A DNA stretch of 64,000 nucleotides from Jannaschia helgolandensis. Lineage in GTDB: Bacteria > Pseudomonadota > Alphaproteobacteria > Rhodobacterales > Rhodobacteraceae. Location: NCBI RefSeq assembly GCF_900109285.1, contig NZ_FNZQ01000001.1, forward strand, positions 1,269,001 to 1,333,000, given 5' to 3'. Shown here piece by piece: positions 24,627-33,687 of the stretch. A program made the translations under genes and the position numbers. Each line of letters begins with the position of its first letter. Positions within the stretch are counted from its first letter, which is position 1. The notes under the pieces were generated by a model. That model searched no databases. It was not told where the DNA came from and saw only the letters and a program-made list of their open reading frames with translations.

Positions 24627-25394
24627 ATGCCGCGCGCCAAGAATATCGCCTTTGTCGCTTCGGACACGTCCGAGGCGCAGTTCGCTTTGAAGCGGCTGAC
24701 GGACCGCTATGGCCAGACGGATATAGCGGATGCTCAGGTCATCGTGGCGTTGGGGGGCGACGGGTTCATGCTGGAGACGTTGCATGCAACGATGGCAGTC
24801 GAAGCGCCCGTATATGGCATGAACCGGGGGACAGTCGGGTTCCTGATGAACGACTATCGCGAGACCGGCCTGACGGGTCGCCTGGCGCGGGCCGAGGAGG
24901 CGGTCATCAACCCGCTTCGGATGCAAGCCACTCGTTCCGATGGGGAAATTGTCGAGGCTTTGGCAATAAACGAGGTTTCGTTGCTACGCGCAGGGCCGCA
25001 GGCAGCACGGCTCAGGATCACGGTCGACGACCGGGTGCGGATGGAAGAACTGGTCTGCGATGGCGCACTGGTCTCCACGCCGGCGGGATCGACGGCCTAC
25101 AACTACTCCGCGCACGGTCCGATCCTGCCGATCGGGTCCGGCGTTCTGGCGCTGACGGCAATGTCGGCGTTCCGGCCAAGGCGTTGGCGCGGCGCGCTTT
25201 TACCACAGGAAGCCAGGGTCCGGTTCGACGTACTGACCCCCGATAAACGGCCGATGATGGCCGAGGCGGACGGGCATTCGGTGCGCGATGTCGTATCCGT
25301 CGAAGTCGCCAGCGAACCGGCGATCTGTCATCGCCTACTGTTCGATCCGGGACACGGGCTGGAGGAACGGCTGCTGCGGGAACAGTTCACCTGA
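24627..25394 (+). CDS. nadK: NAD kinase
   Basis: A 255-residue ATP-NAD kinase producing NADP. The GGDGFML motif (catalytic Asp) is at about residue 38, followed by [13 protein letters not shown], the [13 protein letters not shown] region and the substrate-binding [18 protein letters not shown]-type motif; the C-terminal [10 protein letters not shown] is also conserved. I start at ATG 24627 ([13 protein letters not shown]); the longer in-frame extension upstream overlaps the glyA promoter region and looks non-coding. The next gene, metG, follows after 143 bases in the same direction. Confidence 0.93.
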   Translation: MPRAKNIAFVASDTSEAQFALKRLTDRYGQTDIADAQVIVALGGDGFMLETLHATMAVEAPVYGMNRGTVGFLMNDYRETGLTGRLARAEEAVINPLRMQATRSDGEIVEALAINEVSLLRAGPQAARLRITVDDRVRMEELVCDGALVSTPAGSTAYNYSAHGPILPIGSGVLALTAMSAFRPRRWRGALLPQEARVRFDVLTPDKRPMMAEADGHSVRDVVSVEVASEPAICHRLLFDPGHGLEERLLREQFT

Positions 25395-25537
25395 CGCCGT
25401 TTGCCGGTCTGAATCCGACATATTACGACGGTGCATACGAAGGTATTACCACGGTATGACGGGCCTGGCGCCACGCTCCCGGCTTGCGAGGCCCATGTCG
25501 CGCGCCTAGAAGCCTTTCGACCTATCGAGAGAACCAC

Positions 25538-27250
25538 ATGCAGCGCACGCTCATCACTTCGGCCATTCCGTACATCAATGGCATCAAGCACCTCGGCAAC
25601 CTGATCGGCTCGCAATTGCCCGCCGATCTGTATGCCCGCTATGCCCGTGCGCGGGGGCACGAGGTGATGTTCATCTGCGCCACCGACGAACATGGCACCC
25701 CGGCGGAGCTGGCGGCCAAGAAAGCAGGCAAGCCGGTTGCGGAATACTGCGCGGAGATGTGGCAGGTGCAGAAGGATCTGGCCGACGGTTTCCGCCTGTC
25801 GTTCGATCACTTCGGACGATCCAGCAGCCCGCAGAACCATAAGCTGACGCAGCATTTCGCGGGCAAGCTGGACGAGGCCGGTCTGATCGAGGAGCGCTCG
25901 TCGAAGCAGGTCTATTCCAATGCGGACGGACGGTTTCTGCCGGACCGTTATGTCGAAGGGACCTGCCCGAATTGCGGATACGAGCGGGCGCGGGGCGACC
26001 AGTGCGAGAATTGCACCAAGCAGCTGGAACCGACCGACCTGATCGACCCGCGTTCGGCGATTTCGGGCAGCACCGATCTGGAGGTGCGGTCGACCAAGCA
26101 CCTGTTCCTGAAGCAGTCGCAGTTGAAGGACCGGCTGGATGCATGGATCGACAGCCAGGATGGCTGGCCAGTGCTGACGACGTCGATCGCCAAGAAATGG
26201 CTGCACGACGGCGACGGGTTGCAGGATCGCGGCATCACCCGCGATCTGGACTGGGGCATTCCGGTGATGCGCGGCGATGAGCCCTGGCCCGGTATGGAGG
26301 GCAAGGTCTTCTATGTCTGGTTCGACGCGCCCATCGAATACATCGCCGGAACCGCCGAATGGGCGGATGCGAATGGCGGCGATTGGGAGCGCTGGTGGCG
26401 CAAGGATAAAGGTGCCGAAGACGTCCGCTATGTTCAGTTCATGGGCAAGGACAATGTGCCGTTCCACACGCTGGGCTTTCCGGCGACGTTGCTGGGGTCG
26501 GGCGAGCCCTGGAAGACGGTCGATTATCTGAAAGCGTTCAACTATCTGAATTACGACGGCGGACAGTTCAGCACGTCGCAGGGGCGCGGCGTGTTCATGG
26601 ATCAGGCCCTGGAGATCCTGCCGTCGGATTACTGGCGCTGGTGGCTGCTGAGCCATGCGCCGGAAAATCAGGATACCGAATTCACCTGGGAGGCATTCCA
26701 GACCGACGTGAACAAGGACCTGGCCGACGTGCTGGGCAATTTCGTCAGCCGGGTCACCAAGTTCTGCCGCTCGAAGTTCGGCGAGGCGGTGCCGGAGGGT
26801 GGCGACTGGGGCGCGGCGGAGACGGCGTTGATCGACACGCTGACGACGCGCATCCGCGCCTATGAGAGGCATATGGACGCCATCGAAATCCGCAAGGCGG
26901 CCGCGGAGTTGCGGGCGATCTGGGTCGCGGGGAACGAATACCTGCAGGAGGCCGCACCCTGGGCCACGTTCAAGACCGATCCTGAACAGGCGGCGGCCCA
27001 GATCCGATTGGCGCTGAACCTGATCCGGCTCTACGCCGTTTTGTCGCGCCCGTTCATTCCGGATGCCGCTGCGGCAATGCTGGCGGGTATGCAGACAGAG
27101 GACGATGCCTGGCCCGACGACGTGGATGCAGCGGTGCGCGTGCTGGCCCCCGGTCATGCGTTCACGGTGCCGGACGTCCTGTTTGCCAAGATCGACGATG
27201 CGACCCGCCAAGGCTGGGCCGAACGGTTTGCGGGGGGACGACGCGAATGA
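25538..27250 (+). CDS. metG: Methionyl-tRNA synthetase
   Basis: A 570-residue class I synthetase. The N-terminal HIGH-type motif is in [15 protein letters not shown], the zinc knuckle is [17 protein letters not shown], and the KMSKS-type loop reads FSTSQGRGV, the form used in alphaproteobacteria. It charges initiator and elongator tRNA-Met. ATG 25538 ([12 protein letters not shown]) is chosen because the family starts directly before this strand; the 18 residues upstream are not similar. There is no C-terminal EMAP/dimerisation domain, as usual for this subgroup. Its last codons overlap the following VOC gene by 4 bases. Confidence 0.96.
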   Translation: MQRTLITSAIPYINGIKHLGNLIGSQLPADLYARYARARGHEVMFICATDEHGTPAELAAKKAGKPVAEYCAEMWQVQKDLADGFRLSFDHFGRSSSPQNHKLTQHFAGKLDEAGLIEERSSKQVYSNADGRFLPDRYVEGTCPNCGYERARGDQCENCTKQLEPTDLIDPRSAISGSTDLEVRSTKHLFLKQSQLKDRLDAWIDSQDGWPVLTTSIAKKWLHDGDGLQDRGITRDLDWGIPVMRGDEPWPGMEGKVFYVWFDAPIEYIAGTAEWADANGGDWERWWRKDKGAEDVRYVQFMGKDNVPFHTLGFPATLLGSGEPWKTVDYLKAFNYLNYDGGQFSTSQGRGVFMDQALEILPSDYWRWWLLSHAPENQDTEFTWEAFQTDVNKDLADVLGNFVSRVTKFCRSKFGEAVPEGGDWGAAETALIDTLTTRIRAYERHMDAIEIRKAAAELRAIWVAGNEYLQEAAPWATFKTDPEQAAAQIRLALNLIRLYAVLSRPFIPDAAAAMLAGMQTEDDAWPDDVDAAVRVLAPGHAFTVPDVLFAKIDDATRQGWAERFAGGRRE

Positions 27251-27618
27251 AGCTGGGCTCCTTCGCTTATCTCGTGCCCGACTATGACAAGGGCCTGGCC
27301 TTCTTTGTCGACGGGCTTGGATTCAAACTGGTCGAGGATATCGATCAGGGACGTAAGCGCTGGGTTACGGTGCGCTGCGGTCCGATAAGCCTGGTCTTTG
27401 CACGCGCCGACACGGATGCGCAGGTCGCAGCCATCGGGCAGCAGTTCGGGGGCCGGGTCGGCCTGTTCCTGAAGACCACGAACTTTGCCCGCGATGCCAG
27501 GAAGATCGAGAAGGCAGGTGGCGTGTTCGAGGAAGCGGTGCGCAGCGAAAGCTATGGCAAGGTGGCCGTCTGGCGCGACCCGTTCGGCACGCGCTGGGAC
27601 CTGATCGAGCCGACCTGA
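27247..27618 (+). CDS. VOC (glyoxalase/dioxygenase fold) family protein
   Basis: A 123-residue single-module pair of beta-alpha-beta-beta-beta units: [20 protein letters not shown] at the start and [20 protein letters not shown] then [10 protein letters not shown] at the end, the standard pattern of VOC proteins. Members include glyoxalases, antibiotic-binding proteins and dioxygenases. The metal ligands of a true glyoxalase I are not all obvious (the first position is Tyr, not His), so I do not assign a reaction. It overlaps metG by ATGA and so is co-expressed with it. Confidence 0.82.
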   Translation: MKLGSFAYLVPDYDKGLAFFVDGLGFKLVEDIDQGRKRWVTVRCGPISLVFARADTDAQVAAIGQQFGGRVGLFLKTTNFARDARKIEKAGGVFEEAVRSESYGKVAVWRDPFGTRWDLIEPT

Positions 27619-27682
27619 GATCGGGAAGGGAACCGGGGCCGCAACAAGAACGTTAAGGGAACTTCAACCAGATGAGGTTCCC

Positions 27683-27904
27683 ATGACCAGGACGACCGAT
27701 ACCCCGAAAACCGACGCCCCAGGCAACGCCGAGAAAGACCCGGACGACTGGACCACGGGTGACGAGGAGATGACCGGCGCACAGGCCAGCTATCTCAAGA
27801 CGCTGTGCGAAGAGGCGGGCGAGACGTTTGACCCGGATCTGACCAAGGCCGAGGCGTCGAAGCGGATCGATACCTTGCAGCAGAAAACGGGCAGGGGCAC
27901 CTGA
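27683..27904 (+). CDS. DUF3072 family protein
   Basis: A 73-residue soluble acidic protein. The core EEMTGAQASYLKTLCEEAGE, followed by FDPDLTKAEASKRIDTLQ, matches the DUF3072 family, small proteins widespread in Proteobacteria and actinomycetes whose function is unknown. The C-terminal helix-turn-helix-like KAEASKRIDTL segment resembles the SAP-like LTKAEA(S)xxID(x)L motif. GAGG precedes the ATG by about 5 bases. It lies between the VOC gene and the heat-shock promoter of hsp20 and has its own ribosome site. Confidence 0.8.
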   Translation: MTRTTDTPKTDAPGNAEKDPDDWTTGDEEMTGAQASYLKTLCEEAGETFDPDLTKAEASKRIDTLQQKTGRGT

Positions 27905-27937
27905 TCGGCTTTGGGGTCAGGATTTTCAGCGGCCCCC

Positions 27938-27966
27938 CTTGAAGCGATTACGTCCGATCCCCAGAT
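27938..27966 (+). promoter_or_regulatory. RpoH (sigma-32) type promoter of hsp20
   Basis: CTTGAA (-35) followed after 15 bases by CCCCAGAT (-10) fits the sigma-32 consensus CTTGAA-N(11-16)-CCCCAT-T. The transcript would begin about 27972, leaving about 98 bases of leader before the hsp20 ATG. Confidence 0.75.
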
Positions 27967-27971
27967 TTTTC

Positions 27972-28069
27972 TGTGTCGGATGCCTGAACAGGGTCCGGCA
28001 TCAGCAGACCCGGTCCCTGTCCATCTCGGAGGGGACCGTCCCGTATCGCTTGAAGCAAGGATGCATGAC
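27972..28069 (+). promoter_or_regulatory. ROSE-like RNA thermometer leader of hsp20
   Basis: The 5' leader folds into successive stems: GGGTC/GACCC (27991-28010 region) or the alternative CGGTCCC (28011-28017) with GGGACCG (28032-28038). A final small hairpin (28045-28062) pairs ATC-G-CTTG with CAAG-GAT, leaving a single bulged G and burying the AAGGA ribosome site. That last element, with one bulged G opposite the ribosome site, is the hallmark of ROSE elements on alphaproteobacterial small heat-shock genes. Not verified by folding software. Confidence 0.6.
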
Positions 28070-28540
28070 ATGCGAACCCTAGATTTGACCCCCCTTTATC
28101 GCGCCACCGTCGGTTTCGACCGCATGGCCAATCAGCTGGACCGCGCGATGACCGCCGACACGGCGACGACCTATCCGCCCTACAACATCGAAAAGCTGGG
28201 CGAGAACGATTACCGGATTTCGATTGCCGTGGCCGGATTCGCCGAAGACGAGCTGTCGATCGAAGCGCGTGAAAACCAGCTTATCGTGACTGCCCGCAAG
28301 GCCGAGAGCGAGACCAAGCCGACCTATCTGCACCGGGGCATCGCCACCCGTGCCTTCGAGAAGTCGTTCCAGCTTGCCGATCACGTGTCCGTCACGGGTG
28401 CCAGCCATGCCGATGGCATGCTGCATATAGATCTGGAGCGTCAGGTCCCCGAGGCCCTGAAGCCCCGCCGGATCGAGATCGCGTCGGGCGCGCCGAAGCG
28501 GCCCGCACTGGAAGGAACCTCCGAGACTGTCGAGGTCTGA
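28070..28540 (+). CDS. Hsp20 family small heat-shock protein (IbpA-like)
   Basis: A 156-residue alpha-crystallin-type chaperone. The alpha-crystallin domain spans about residues 35-135 (YPPYNIEKLGENDYRISIAV, AGFAEDELSIEAREN, LHRGIATRAFEKSFQLAD), and the C-terminal I-x-I oligomerisation motif is RRIEIASG. It holds unfolded proteins in a refoldable state. ATG 28070 (MRTLDLTPLYRATVGFDRM) matches the IbpA-like start; an ATG three codons earlier is weaker and would overlap the ribosome-binding hairpin. Control looks double: an RpoH promoter and a ROSE-like thermometer in the leader. A terminator follows. Confidence 0.93.
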   Translation: MRTLDLTPLYRATVGFDRMANQLDRAMTADTATTYPPYNIEKLGENDYRISIAVAGFAEDELSIEARENQLIVTARKAESETKPTYLHRGIATRAFEKSFQLADHVSVTGASHADGMLHIDLERQVPEALKPRRIEIASGAPKRPALEGTSETVEV

Positions 28541-28574
28541 ACGTCCCCAAGACTGACCCTCGCAGATGAGGAGT

Positions 28575-28609
28575 GGCGCGCGTCCCCGGCAATGGGGGCG
28601 CGCGTTTTT
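28575..28609 (+). terminator. Intrinsic terminator of hsp20
   Basis: GGCGCGCGTCCCC pairs with GGGGGCGCGCG (one mismatch/bulge) and is followed by TTTTT, 35 bases after the hsp20 stop. Confidence 0.85.
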
Positions 28610-28718
28610 GTCTGGCGGCCGTTTGCCCGGCCGGACTGGGCGAACCGGGCAAGGGACGGGCAGGGTGGCCTGCGAGGTCTGGTCAAGGTCGGGACGCCAT
28701 GGGTGCCGGAGCGTGCCG

Positions 28719-29579
28719 TCAGAACCACTGCCCCGGTTCCATCAGGCCCAGGTCGATCAACTGTTGTGCCTGCCAGTCGAAGCGTATCGAGCCATCCCAG
28801 CGGAATGCCTTGATTGCCGCGCGCGAACCGGGATTGGTGGCAAGCGCCTTGGCGGCGCGGAAGGACGCGACGCAGCCGGTCAGCGAATGATGCCAAGGAC
28901 AGGCGTAGGTATTCATTTCCTCGTCCGACAGGCGGTGGTCGGGCAGCAAGCGCAGGCCCTTCCTGGCGCGGAACAGCGACACACGGTCGATGCGGCGACG
29001 TTCCCACGGGATATGTTCCTCGAACCGCCAGCGCAGGCCGCCGAAGAAGTCGAGCTGCCGGTCGACGGGGCCGTCCTCGCTCCAGCGGGCCAGTGCGAAA
29101 TAGCCTGCCTCGTCCATCCAGGCATCGTTCGGATCGACACCGTTCTGACCCCGCTGCAGCGTGCCGGAATAGAGATCGACCACGAAGGTCAGCACGGCAT
29201 CGCGGCGTTCTTCGGCGCAGAAGGCGAGGGCTTCGCCGATGCGGCGCGTTTCGGCAAACGGATGGTAGATGTATTCCGCGTTATGGACGTATCCGGTCCA
29301 GGCCCCGGCGGGTCGACCGGCGATCAGGGCGTTCACGCAGGTCGTCGCCATGTCGTCGGGGCGTCGGTCCAGGGTCAGGCGATGCACACCTTCGGGCAGG
29401 GCCGGGGGTACGGTGATGCCGGGGGGCACGGCCAGCACGATCTGCCGGAACCCGGCATCGGAATGATGCCGGACTGTGCTGGCAATTTCGCAGTCGTCCT
29501 CGCAGATCAGCATCAGGGCAAGACCCGTGCCGAGAGCACCGGCGCGGGCCGTCAGATCCTCGGTCGAGGTAAAGTCCAT
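28719..29579 (-). CDS. Glycosyltransferase family 2-like protein
   Basis: A 286-residue protein of the Glyco_tranf_2_4 (GT2-like) kind common in Rhodobacterales. The N-terminal part has VLAVPPGITVPPALPE and a DRRPDDMATTCVNALIAG segment; the mid-part contains the FVVDLYSGT and FGGLRWRFEEHIPWE patterns, and the end SIRFDWQAQQLIDLGLMEPG. Substrates unknown. The gene starts at ATG 29579. The same frame stays open much further upstream across miaB on the opposite strand, but that extension is antisense and not part of the gene. It is divergent from miaB across 129 bases. Confidence 0.75.
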   Translation of the reverse strand: MDFTSTEDLTARAGALGTGLALMLICEDDCEIASTVRHHSDAGFRQIVLAVPPGITVPPALPEGVHRLTLDRRPDDMATTCVNALIAGRPAGAWTGYVHNAEYIYHPFAETRRIGEALAFCAEERRDAVLTFVVDLYSGTLQRGQNGVDPNDAWMDEAGYFALARWSEDGPVDRQLDFFGGLRWRFEEHIPWERRRIDRVSLFRARKGLRLLPDHRLSDEEMNTYACPWHHSLTGCVASFRAAKALATNPGSRAAIKAFRWDGSIRFDWQAQQLIDLGLMEPGQWF

Positions 29580-29708
29580 CCAGTGCGCCCGCCTGCCCGT
29601 TCGTCGCGCACCTTCCCGCAAAGTTACCGAGGCCGCAACGGGGCCGCGTTGCGGTAGCTGCGGGCCTGCGGTATTGGCGCAACTCGTATCCCCGCGGAGA
29701 CCCCTGCC

Positions 29709-31028
29709 ATGAGCGCGCCGAAGAAGCTGCACATCAAGACCTATGGCTGTCAGATGAACGTCTATGACAGCGAGCGCATGGCCGAAGCGATGGGGCCGGA
29801 AGGATATGAGGTGACGGACCGGCCCGAGGAGGCCGATCTGATCCTGTTGAATACCTGTCACATCCGCGAGAAGGCCGCCGAGAAGGTCTATTCCGACCTT
29901 GGCCGCTTGCGACCGCTGCGGGAGGCCAATCCGAACCTCAAGATCGGGGTCGCGGGTTGCGTTGCGCAGGCCGAGGGCGCGGAGATCATGGCCCGTCAGC
30001 CACTTGTCGATCTGATCGTCGGTCCGCAGACCTATCACCGGCTGCCGGCGATGATGCGCAAGGTCGATGCGGGTGAGAAGGCGCTGGATACGGAGATGCC
30101 GGAGGAGGACAAGTTCGACCTTCTGCCGAAACTGCGCAGTGCCGCGCGGCCGACCGCGTTTCTGACTGTGCAGGAAGGCTGCGACAAGTTCTGCGCGTTT
30201 TGCGTCGTGCCCTATACACGCGGCGCCGAGGTCAGCCGCCCGGTCGAACGTCTGTTGGGCGAGGCGCGCGATCTGGTGGCGCGCGGTGTGCGGGAAATCA
30301 CCCTGCTGGGACAGAACGTGAATGGCTATCACGGGGCCGGTCCGGATGGCCGAACATGGTCGCTGGCCGATCTGATCTGGGCGCTGGACGGGATCGAAGG
30401 GTTGGCGCGTATTCGGTTCACGACGTCGCATCCCAACGACATGAGCGATGATCTGATCGCGGCGCATGGGCGTTGCGCCAAGCTGATGCCTTATCTGCAC
30501 CTGCCGGTGCAGTCGGGGAGCGACCGGATTCTGAAGGCGATGAACCGCAAGCATACGGCGGCGGAATACCTGGCGATCCTTGAGCGGCTGCGGGCGGTAC
30601 GGCCCGATCTGGCGATGTCGGGCGATTTCATCGTCGGCTTTCCGGGCGAGACCGAAGCGGATTTCGAGGCGACGATGGATCTGGTGCGGCAGGTGCATTA
30701 TGCAGCGGCCTATTCCTTCCGGTATTCGGCGCGCCCCGGCACGCCCGCCGCAGAGAAAGAAGACGTTCCGCAGGACATTGCGGTCGAACGTCTGCATCGT
30801 CTGCAGACGCTGATCACGCAGCAGCAACACGAGACGCAGAACGCGATGGTCGGGCGCGAAACGGAGGTCCTGTTCGAGAAGGCAGGGCGCAATCCCGGTC
30901 AGTTGATCGGCAAATCCGAGTATTTACAGGCGGTTCACGCCGATGCACCCGATACCTTGCTGGGGCAGGTCGCGCGGGTCCGCATCGTCGAGGCCAAGAC
31001 CAATTCGCTGGCCGGTGTCCTGATCTGA
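29709..31028 (+). CDS. miaB: tRNA-2-methylthio-N6-dimethylallyladenosine synthase MiaB
   Basis: A 439-residue radical-SAM methylthiotransferase. The N-terminal UPF0004 domain ligates one Fe-S cluster through C14 (TYGCQMN), C50 (NTCHIREKA) and C84 (AGCVAQ). The radical SAM cluster motif is C158-x3-C162-x2-C165 (CDKFCAFC), followed by a C-terminal TRAM domain ([20 protein letters not shown]). It modifies A37 of tRNAs that read codons starting with U. The length is standard. A strong hairpin follows the stop and separates it from the convergent small gene. Confidence 0.97.
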   Translation: MSAPKKLHIKTYGCQMNVYDSERMAEAMGPEGYEVTDRPEEADLILLNTCHIREKAAEKVYSDLGRLRPLREANPNLKIGVAGCVAQAEGAEIMARQPLVDLIVGPQTYHRLPAMMRKVDAGEKALDTEMPEEDKFDLLPKLRSAARPTAFLTVQEGCDKFCAFCVVPYTRGAEVSRPVERLLGEARDLVARGVREITLLGQNVNGYHGAGPDGRTWSLADLIWALDGIEGLARIRFTTSHPNDMSDDLIAAHGRCAKLMPYLHLPVQSGSDRILKAMNRKHTAAEYLAILERLRAVRPDLAMSGDFIVGFPGETEADFEATMDLVRQVHYAAAYSFRYSARPGTPAAEKEDVPQDIAVERLHRLQTLITQQQHETQNAMVGRETEVLFEKAGRNPGQLIGKSEYLQAVHADAPDTLLGQVARVRIVEAKTNSLAGVLI

Positions 31029-31059
31029 CGGGTGCGGGCCGTTGACGGACCCGCACCCG
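31029..31059. terminator. Bidirectional terminator hairpin
   Basis: CGGGTGCGGG and CCCGCACCCG form a perfect 10-bp stem with an 11-base loop between the convergent miaB and 31076-31411 genes. It lacks a T-tract on either strand. Confidence 0.6.
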
Positions 31060-31075
31060 GATGCAGAGACCCGGT

Positions 31076-31411
31076 TCAGCGACGGGGCGGATTGGAGGCG
31101 AGGATTTCGCGCATCTTGTCGCCCAGTCCTTCGGGGTTATCGACCAGACGTTCATCGCGGCACACCGACGTGGCGATCGACTGAGAGTCGGACGGGTTGT
31201 AGCCCGCAGCCCGCAGATCATCGACGAAGACACCATTGGGCCGGTCCCAGATGACTTCATCGCTGAAGAAGCGCTGGCAGCTGACGCGCACCTTAAGGGG
31301 TTGCACCTGCTGGGTCGCGTGGCGGACTTTGTAGCCGTGGCCCTGATGCGCGAAGGCAGCCGATGCCGGAAGCAACGCGGCAACGGTAAGCGCGGCAGTT
31401 AGAGTTTTCAT
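31076..31411 (-). CDS. Exported protein of unknown function
   Basis: A 111-residue protein with a clear Sec signal peptide (MKTLTAALTVAALLPASA, cleavage near AFA-H). The mature part starts with His-rich HQGHGYKVRHATQQVQ and contains two Cys (VSCQRFFSDE and ATSVCRDERLV) likely to form a periplasmic disulphide. The rest is soluble. I do not recognise the family; similar small proteins seem restricted to Rhodobacterales. AGGA lies 7 bases before ATG 31411. It is divergent from the GCEHW pair across 389 bases and convergent with miaB. Confidence 0.7.
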   Translation of the reverse strand: MKTLTAALTVAALLPASAAFAHQGHGYKVRHATQQVQPLKVRVSCQRFFSDEVIWDRPNGVFVDDLRAAGYNPSDSQSIATSVCRDERLVDNPEGLGDKMREILASNPPRR

Positions 31412-31800
31412 GACGTTATCCTGTGAAGGTTATGGCAGACACATGCGTCGGCCCGATCCCCCCGGATCACGAGTTACCCCGCGCGAAAGACCGTCGCATA
31501 TCGGTCAGAGTAGCGCTCTCGAAGGGGTTTGACATCTATTATGGCGCATTTTGCTCGCTCCGGAGACGAAAGGCCGGGATAGCCGGAATTGTCCCGAGAA
31601 AAGCGGAGGTGGGGACGAAAAAATTGGGGTTCGGCCCTAATAAGCCGCAATATGTAGTAATGGGGTTTTGCAGGCGCGCCGCATTTGATAGTCTGCGAGC
31701 CAGCGGCTGCAACCGTCCGTTCTGTCTTTCGCAATCGTGACGTCGGATTCGTGGGGGTGAGTCGCGCGATATTCTGACGGAACGATATGGGAGGCTCAGT
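31412..31800. other. 389-base divergent intergenic region
   Basis: This contains the promoters of the exported protein gene (left) and the GCEHW pair (right). I see no coding frame with family similarity. A GGGAGG ribosome site precedes the GTG at 31801. No clear operator or known RNA motif was found. Confidence 0.4.
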
Positions 31801-32175
31801 GTGGCTCGGGACGGATCGAAGGCATTCAGGATGGCGATGGCCTTTCTGAGTATGGCTGCGCTGCAGGTCGTAGCAGCCCCCGCGATGGCGCAGAATATCG
31901 GTGATGTCGGCGCGGATTCGCGTGGCAACATCTATACTTTCGTACGCGACCGGACCGGGCGCGGCGTCTGGATGAAGGGGCGCACGATTCCCGAGCCGAC
32001 GACCGAGCGGCGCATTCAGGCCGAACGCTACAAGCCCACGATCTGGACTGACCCCGACGGATGCGAACATTGGGTCATGGACGACGGTGTCGAAGGCTTC
32101 ATGACGCCGCATGTGACAGAGCTTGGTGTTCCCGTATGCAATCAACCGCCAAAGACGCACCGGGGGAAACACTGA
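31801..32175 (+). CDS. Exported GCEHW-motif protein of unknown function
   Basis: A 124-residue protein with GTG start (GGGAGG 6-11 bases upstream) and a Sec signal peptide ending near AMA-Q. The C-terminal half holds the conserved motif PTIWTDPDGCEHWVMDDG, then VEGFMTPHVTELGVPVC. Two Cys (in GCEHW and near the C-terminus) may pair in the periplasm. The next gene repeats the same motif, so the two are paralogues encoded in tandem, one base apart. I recall this motif in small Rhodobacterales proteins of unknown function, sometimes fused to larger envelope proteins. Function not assigned. Confidence 0.72.
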   Translation: MARDGSKAFRMAMAFLSMAALQVVAAPAMAQNIGDVGADSRGNIYTFVRDRTGRGVWMKGRTIPEPTTERRIQAERYKPTIWTDPDGCEHWVMDDGVEGFMTPHVTELGVPVCNQPPKTHRGKH

Positions 32176-32176
32176 C

Positions 32177-32488
32177 ATGAGCATTCTTCGTATCGCCGCC
32201 GCCGGTGCGGTGTTCGTCACGCTGTCCGCATGCGAATCGGACAACACCGGCGACAAGACCATCGACCGCGGGTTGATCGGTCGGTCGTCTCTGCAGGACC
32301 TTTCGCCTGGTATCTGGGTCGACCCGCGCGGTTGTGAACATTGGCTGATAGACGACGGCGTGGAAGGATATCTTTCGGCCCGTTACGACCCGCGCACCGG
32401 ACGTCAGGTCTGCGGACGCAACACGGCTCCGCCGGAATATGTGACCGGTCCGTTCCGTGGCGGACAGGACGTCAGCGACGGAATTTGA
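32177..32488 (+). CDS. GCEHW-motif lipoprotein of unknown function
   Basis: A 103-residue lipoprotein (MSILRIAAAGAVFVTLSAC, Cys19 in the lipobox). The mature part carries the motif SPGIWVDPRGCEHWLIDDG, then VEGYLSARYDPRTGRQVC, aligning with the preceding gene. It starts one base after that gene's stop, so both are produced together, one free in the periplasm and one membrane-anchored. Paired conserved Cys suggests a disulphide. The partner or ligand cannot be read from sequence. A following C-terminal stretch (APPEYVTGPFRGGQDV) is Gly/Pro-rich. Confidence 0.72.
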   Translation: MSILRIAAAGAVFVTLSACESDNTGDKTIDRGLIGRSSLQDLSPGIWVDPRGCEHWLIDDGVEGYLSARYDPRTGRQVCGRNTAPPEYVTGPFRGGQDVSDGI

Positions 32489-32655
32489 CTGTTGCTTTCG
32501 GGTGCCAATGAAGGGGTCGCTGCGGAAACGTCGCGGCCCTGTTACATTCGGGGTTGAAATCGCGCTCATGCCACCGACGTTCCCTTGCGGCTCCATCGTG
32601 TTCGGGGCACCCTTTTGCGATCGCCGCTGTTGATACTCCCTAGAAGGATGCGTGC

Positions 32656-33687
32656 TTGGCCACTCTGCTTGCCCCCGAAGACAAAATCGCCGTCCAGCTG
32701 GACTTCCCCGACAATCGCCTGATGATCGACCTGGTCGGTCCCGGCGGTGCCCATCTCTCTCAGATCGAACAATTAATGGGCGTGCAAATCGTCCATCGCG
32801 GCAATGCGCTTGCCGTGCACGGTGAAGCTGCCCCCGAGGCGGAACGGGTGCTCAATGCGCTCTATTCCCGGCTCGAATCGGGCAAACAGGTCGATATGGG
32901 CGCGATCGACGGTCTGATCCGTCTGCGCGCCGAGGAAGAGAACGATGGCGCGCGTCAGGGCGATCAGACCGAGATGTTCGCCGGTCCCAAACTGGAAATC
33001 CGCACCCGCAAGAAGACGATGGAGCCGCGGACCGAGGCGCAGAAAGCCTATACCCGCAACCTTCTGGAGAACGAACTGACCTTCGGGATCGGCCCCGCGG
33101 GAACGGGCAAGACCTATATCGCGGTCGCGGTCGCGGTGTCGAAATTCATCACCGGCGAAGTCGACCGGATCATCCTGACACGGCCCGCCGTCGAGGCGGG
33201 CGAAAAGCTGGGCTTCCTGCCCGGCACACAGGACGAGAAGGTCGATCCCTACATGCAGCCGCTGTATGATGCGCTGAACGATTTTCTGCCCGGCAAGCAG
33301 TTGCAGAAACTGCGCGAGGACAAGCGGGTCGAAATCGCGCCGCTGGCCTTCATGCGGGGGCGCACGCTGTCGAATGCCTTCGTCATTCTGGACGAGGCGC
33401 AGAACGCGACGACCATGCAGATGAAGATGTTCCTGACGCGTCTGGGGCAGGGGTCGCGGATGGCGATCACCGGCGACCGGTCGCAGGTCGATCTGCCACG
33501 CGGTGTCCAGTCGGGTCTGCGCGATGCGGAGGCTATTCTGGAAGGGGTGGAGGGGATCAGTTTCAATTACTTCACCGCCACCGATGTCGTGCGTCACCAG
33601 TTGGTCGCCAAGATCATCACCGCCTACGAGGCTGATGATGCGCGCCGCGAAGCCGAGCGCGCCGCGCCGCGTGATTACGCGCGATGA
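32656..33687 (+). CDS. phoH: PhoH-family ATPase
   Basis: A 343-residue PhoH/YbeZ-type protein. After an N-terminal strand region (QLDFPDNRLMIDLVGPGGAH) comes the PhoH domain with Walker A GIGPAGTGKTYIA, then RPAVEAGEKLGFLPGT, MRGRTLSNAFVILDEAQNAT and GDRSQVDLP. It is a likely RNA-acting ATPase working with YbeY, whose gene lies two genes downstream. The start is probably TTG at 32656: AGAAGG lies 8 bases before it, and nearby ATG/GTG codons are out of frame. An initiation at TTG would lower expression. The last four bases overlap the RraB-like gene. Confidence 0.9.
   Translation: MATLLAPEDKIAVQLDFPDNRLMIDLVGPGGAHLSQIEQLMGVQIVHRGNALAVHGEAAPEAERVLNALYSRLESGKQVDMGAIDGLIRLRAEEENDGARQGDQTEMFAGPKLEIRTRKKTMEPRTEAQKAYTRNLLENELTFGIGPAGTGKTYIAVAVAVSKFITGEVDRIILTRPAVEAGEKLGFLPGTQDEKVDPYMQPLYDALNDFLPGKQLQKLREDKRVEIAPLAFMRGRTLSNAFVILDEAQNATTMQMKMFLTRLGQGSRMAITGDRSQVDLPRGVQSGLRDAEAILEGVEGISFNYFTATDVVRHQLVAKIITAYEADDARREAERAAPRDYAR

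Noticed and set aside
25328-27211. Long minus-strand open frame opposite metG
   Set aside because: Antisense shadow of metG, without recognisable domains.
28719-30830. A very long open minus-strand frame across miaB (703 codons)
   Set aside because: Only its 3' part (28719-29579) is a real glycosyltransferase gene with its own ATG. The rest is antisense to miaB, whose motifs are complete on the plus strand.
31423-31740. Plus-strand frame of 105 codons in the divergent intergenic region
   Set aside because: Composition looks non-coding, with no signal peptide or domain and no conserved motif.
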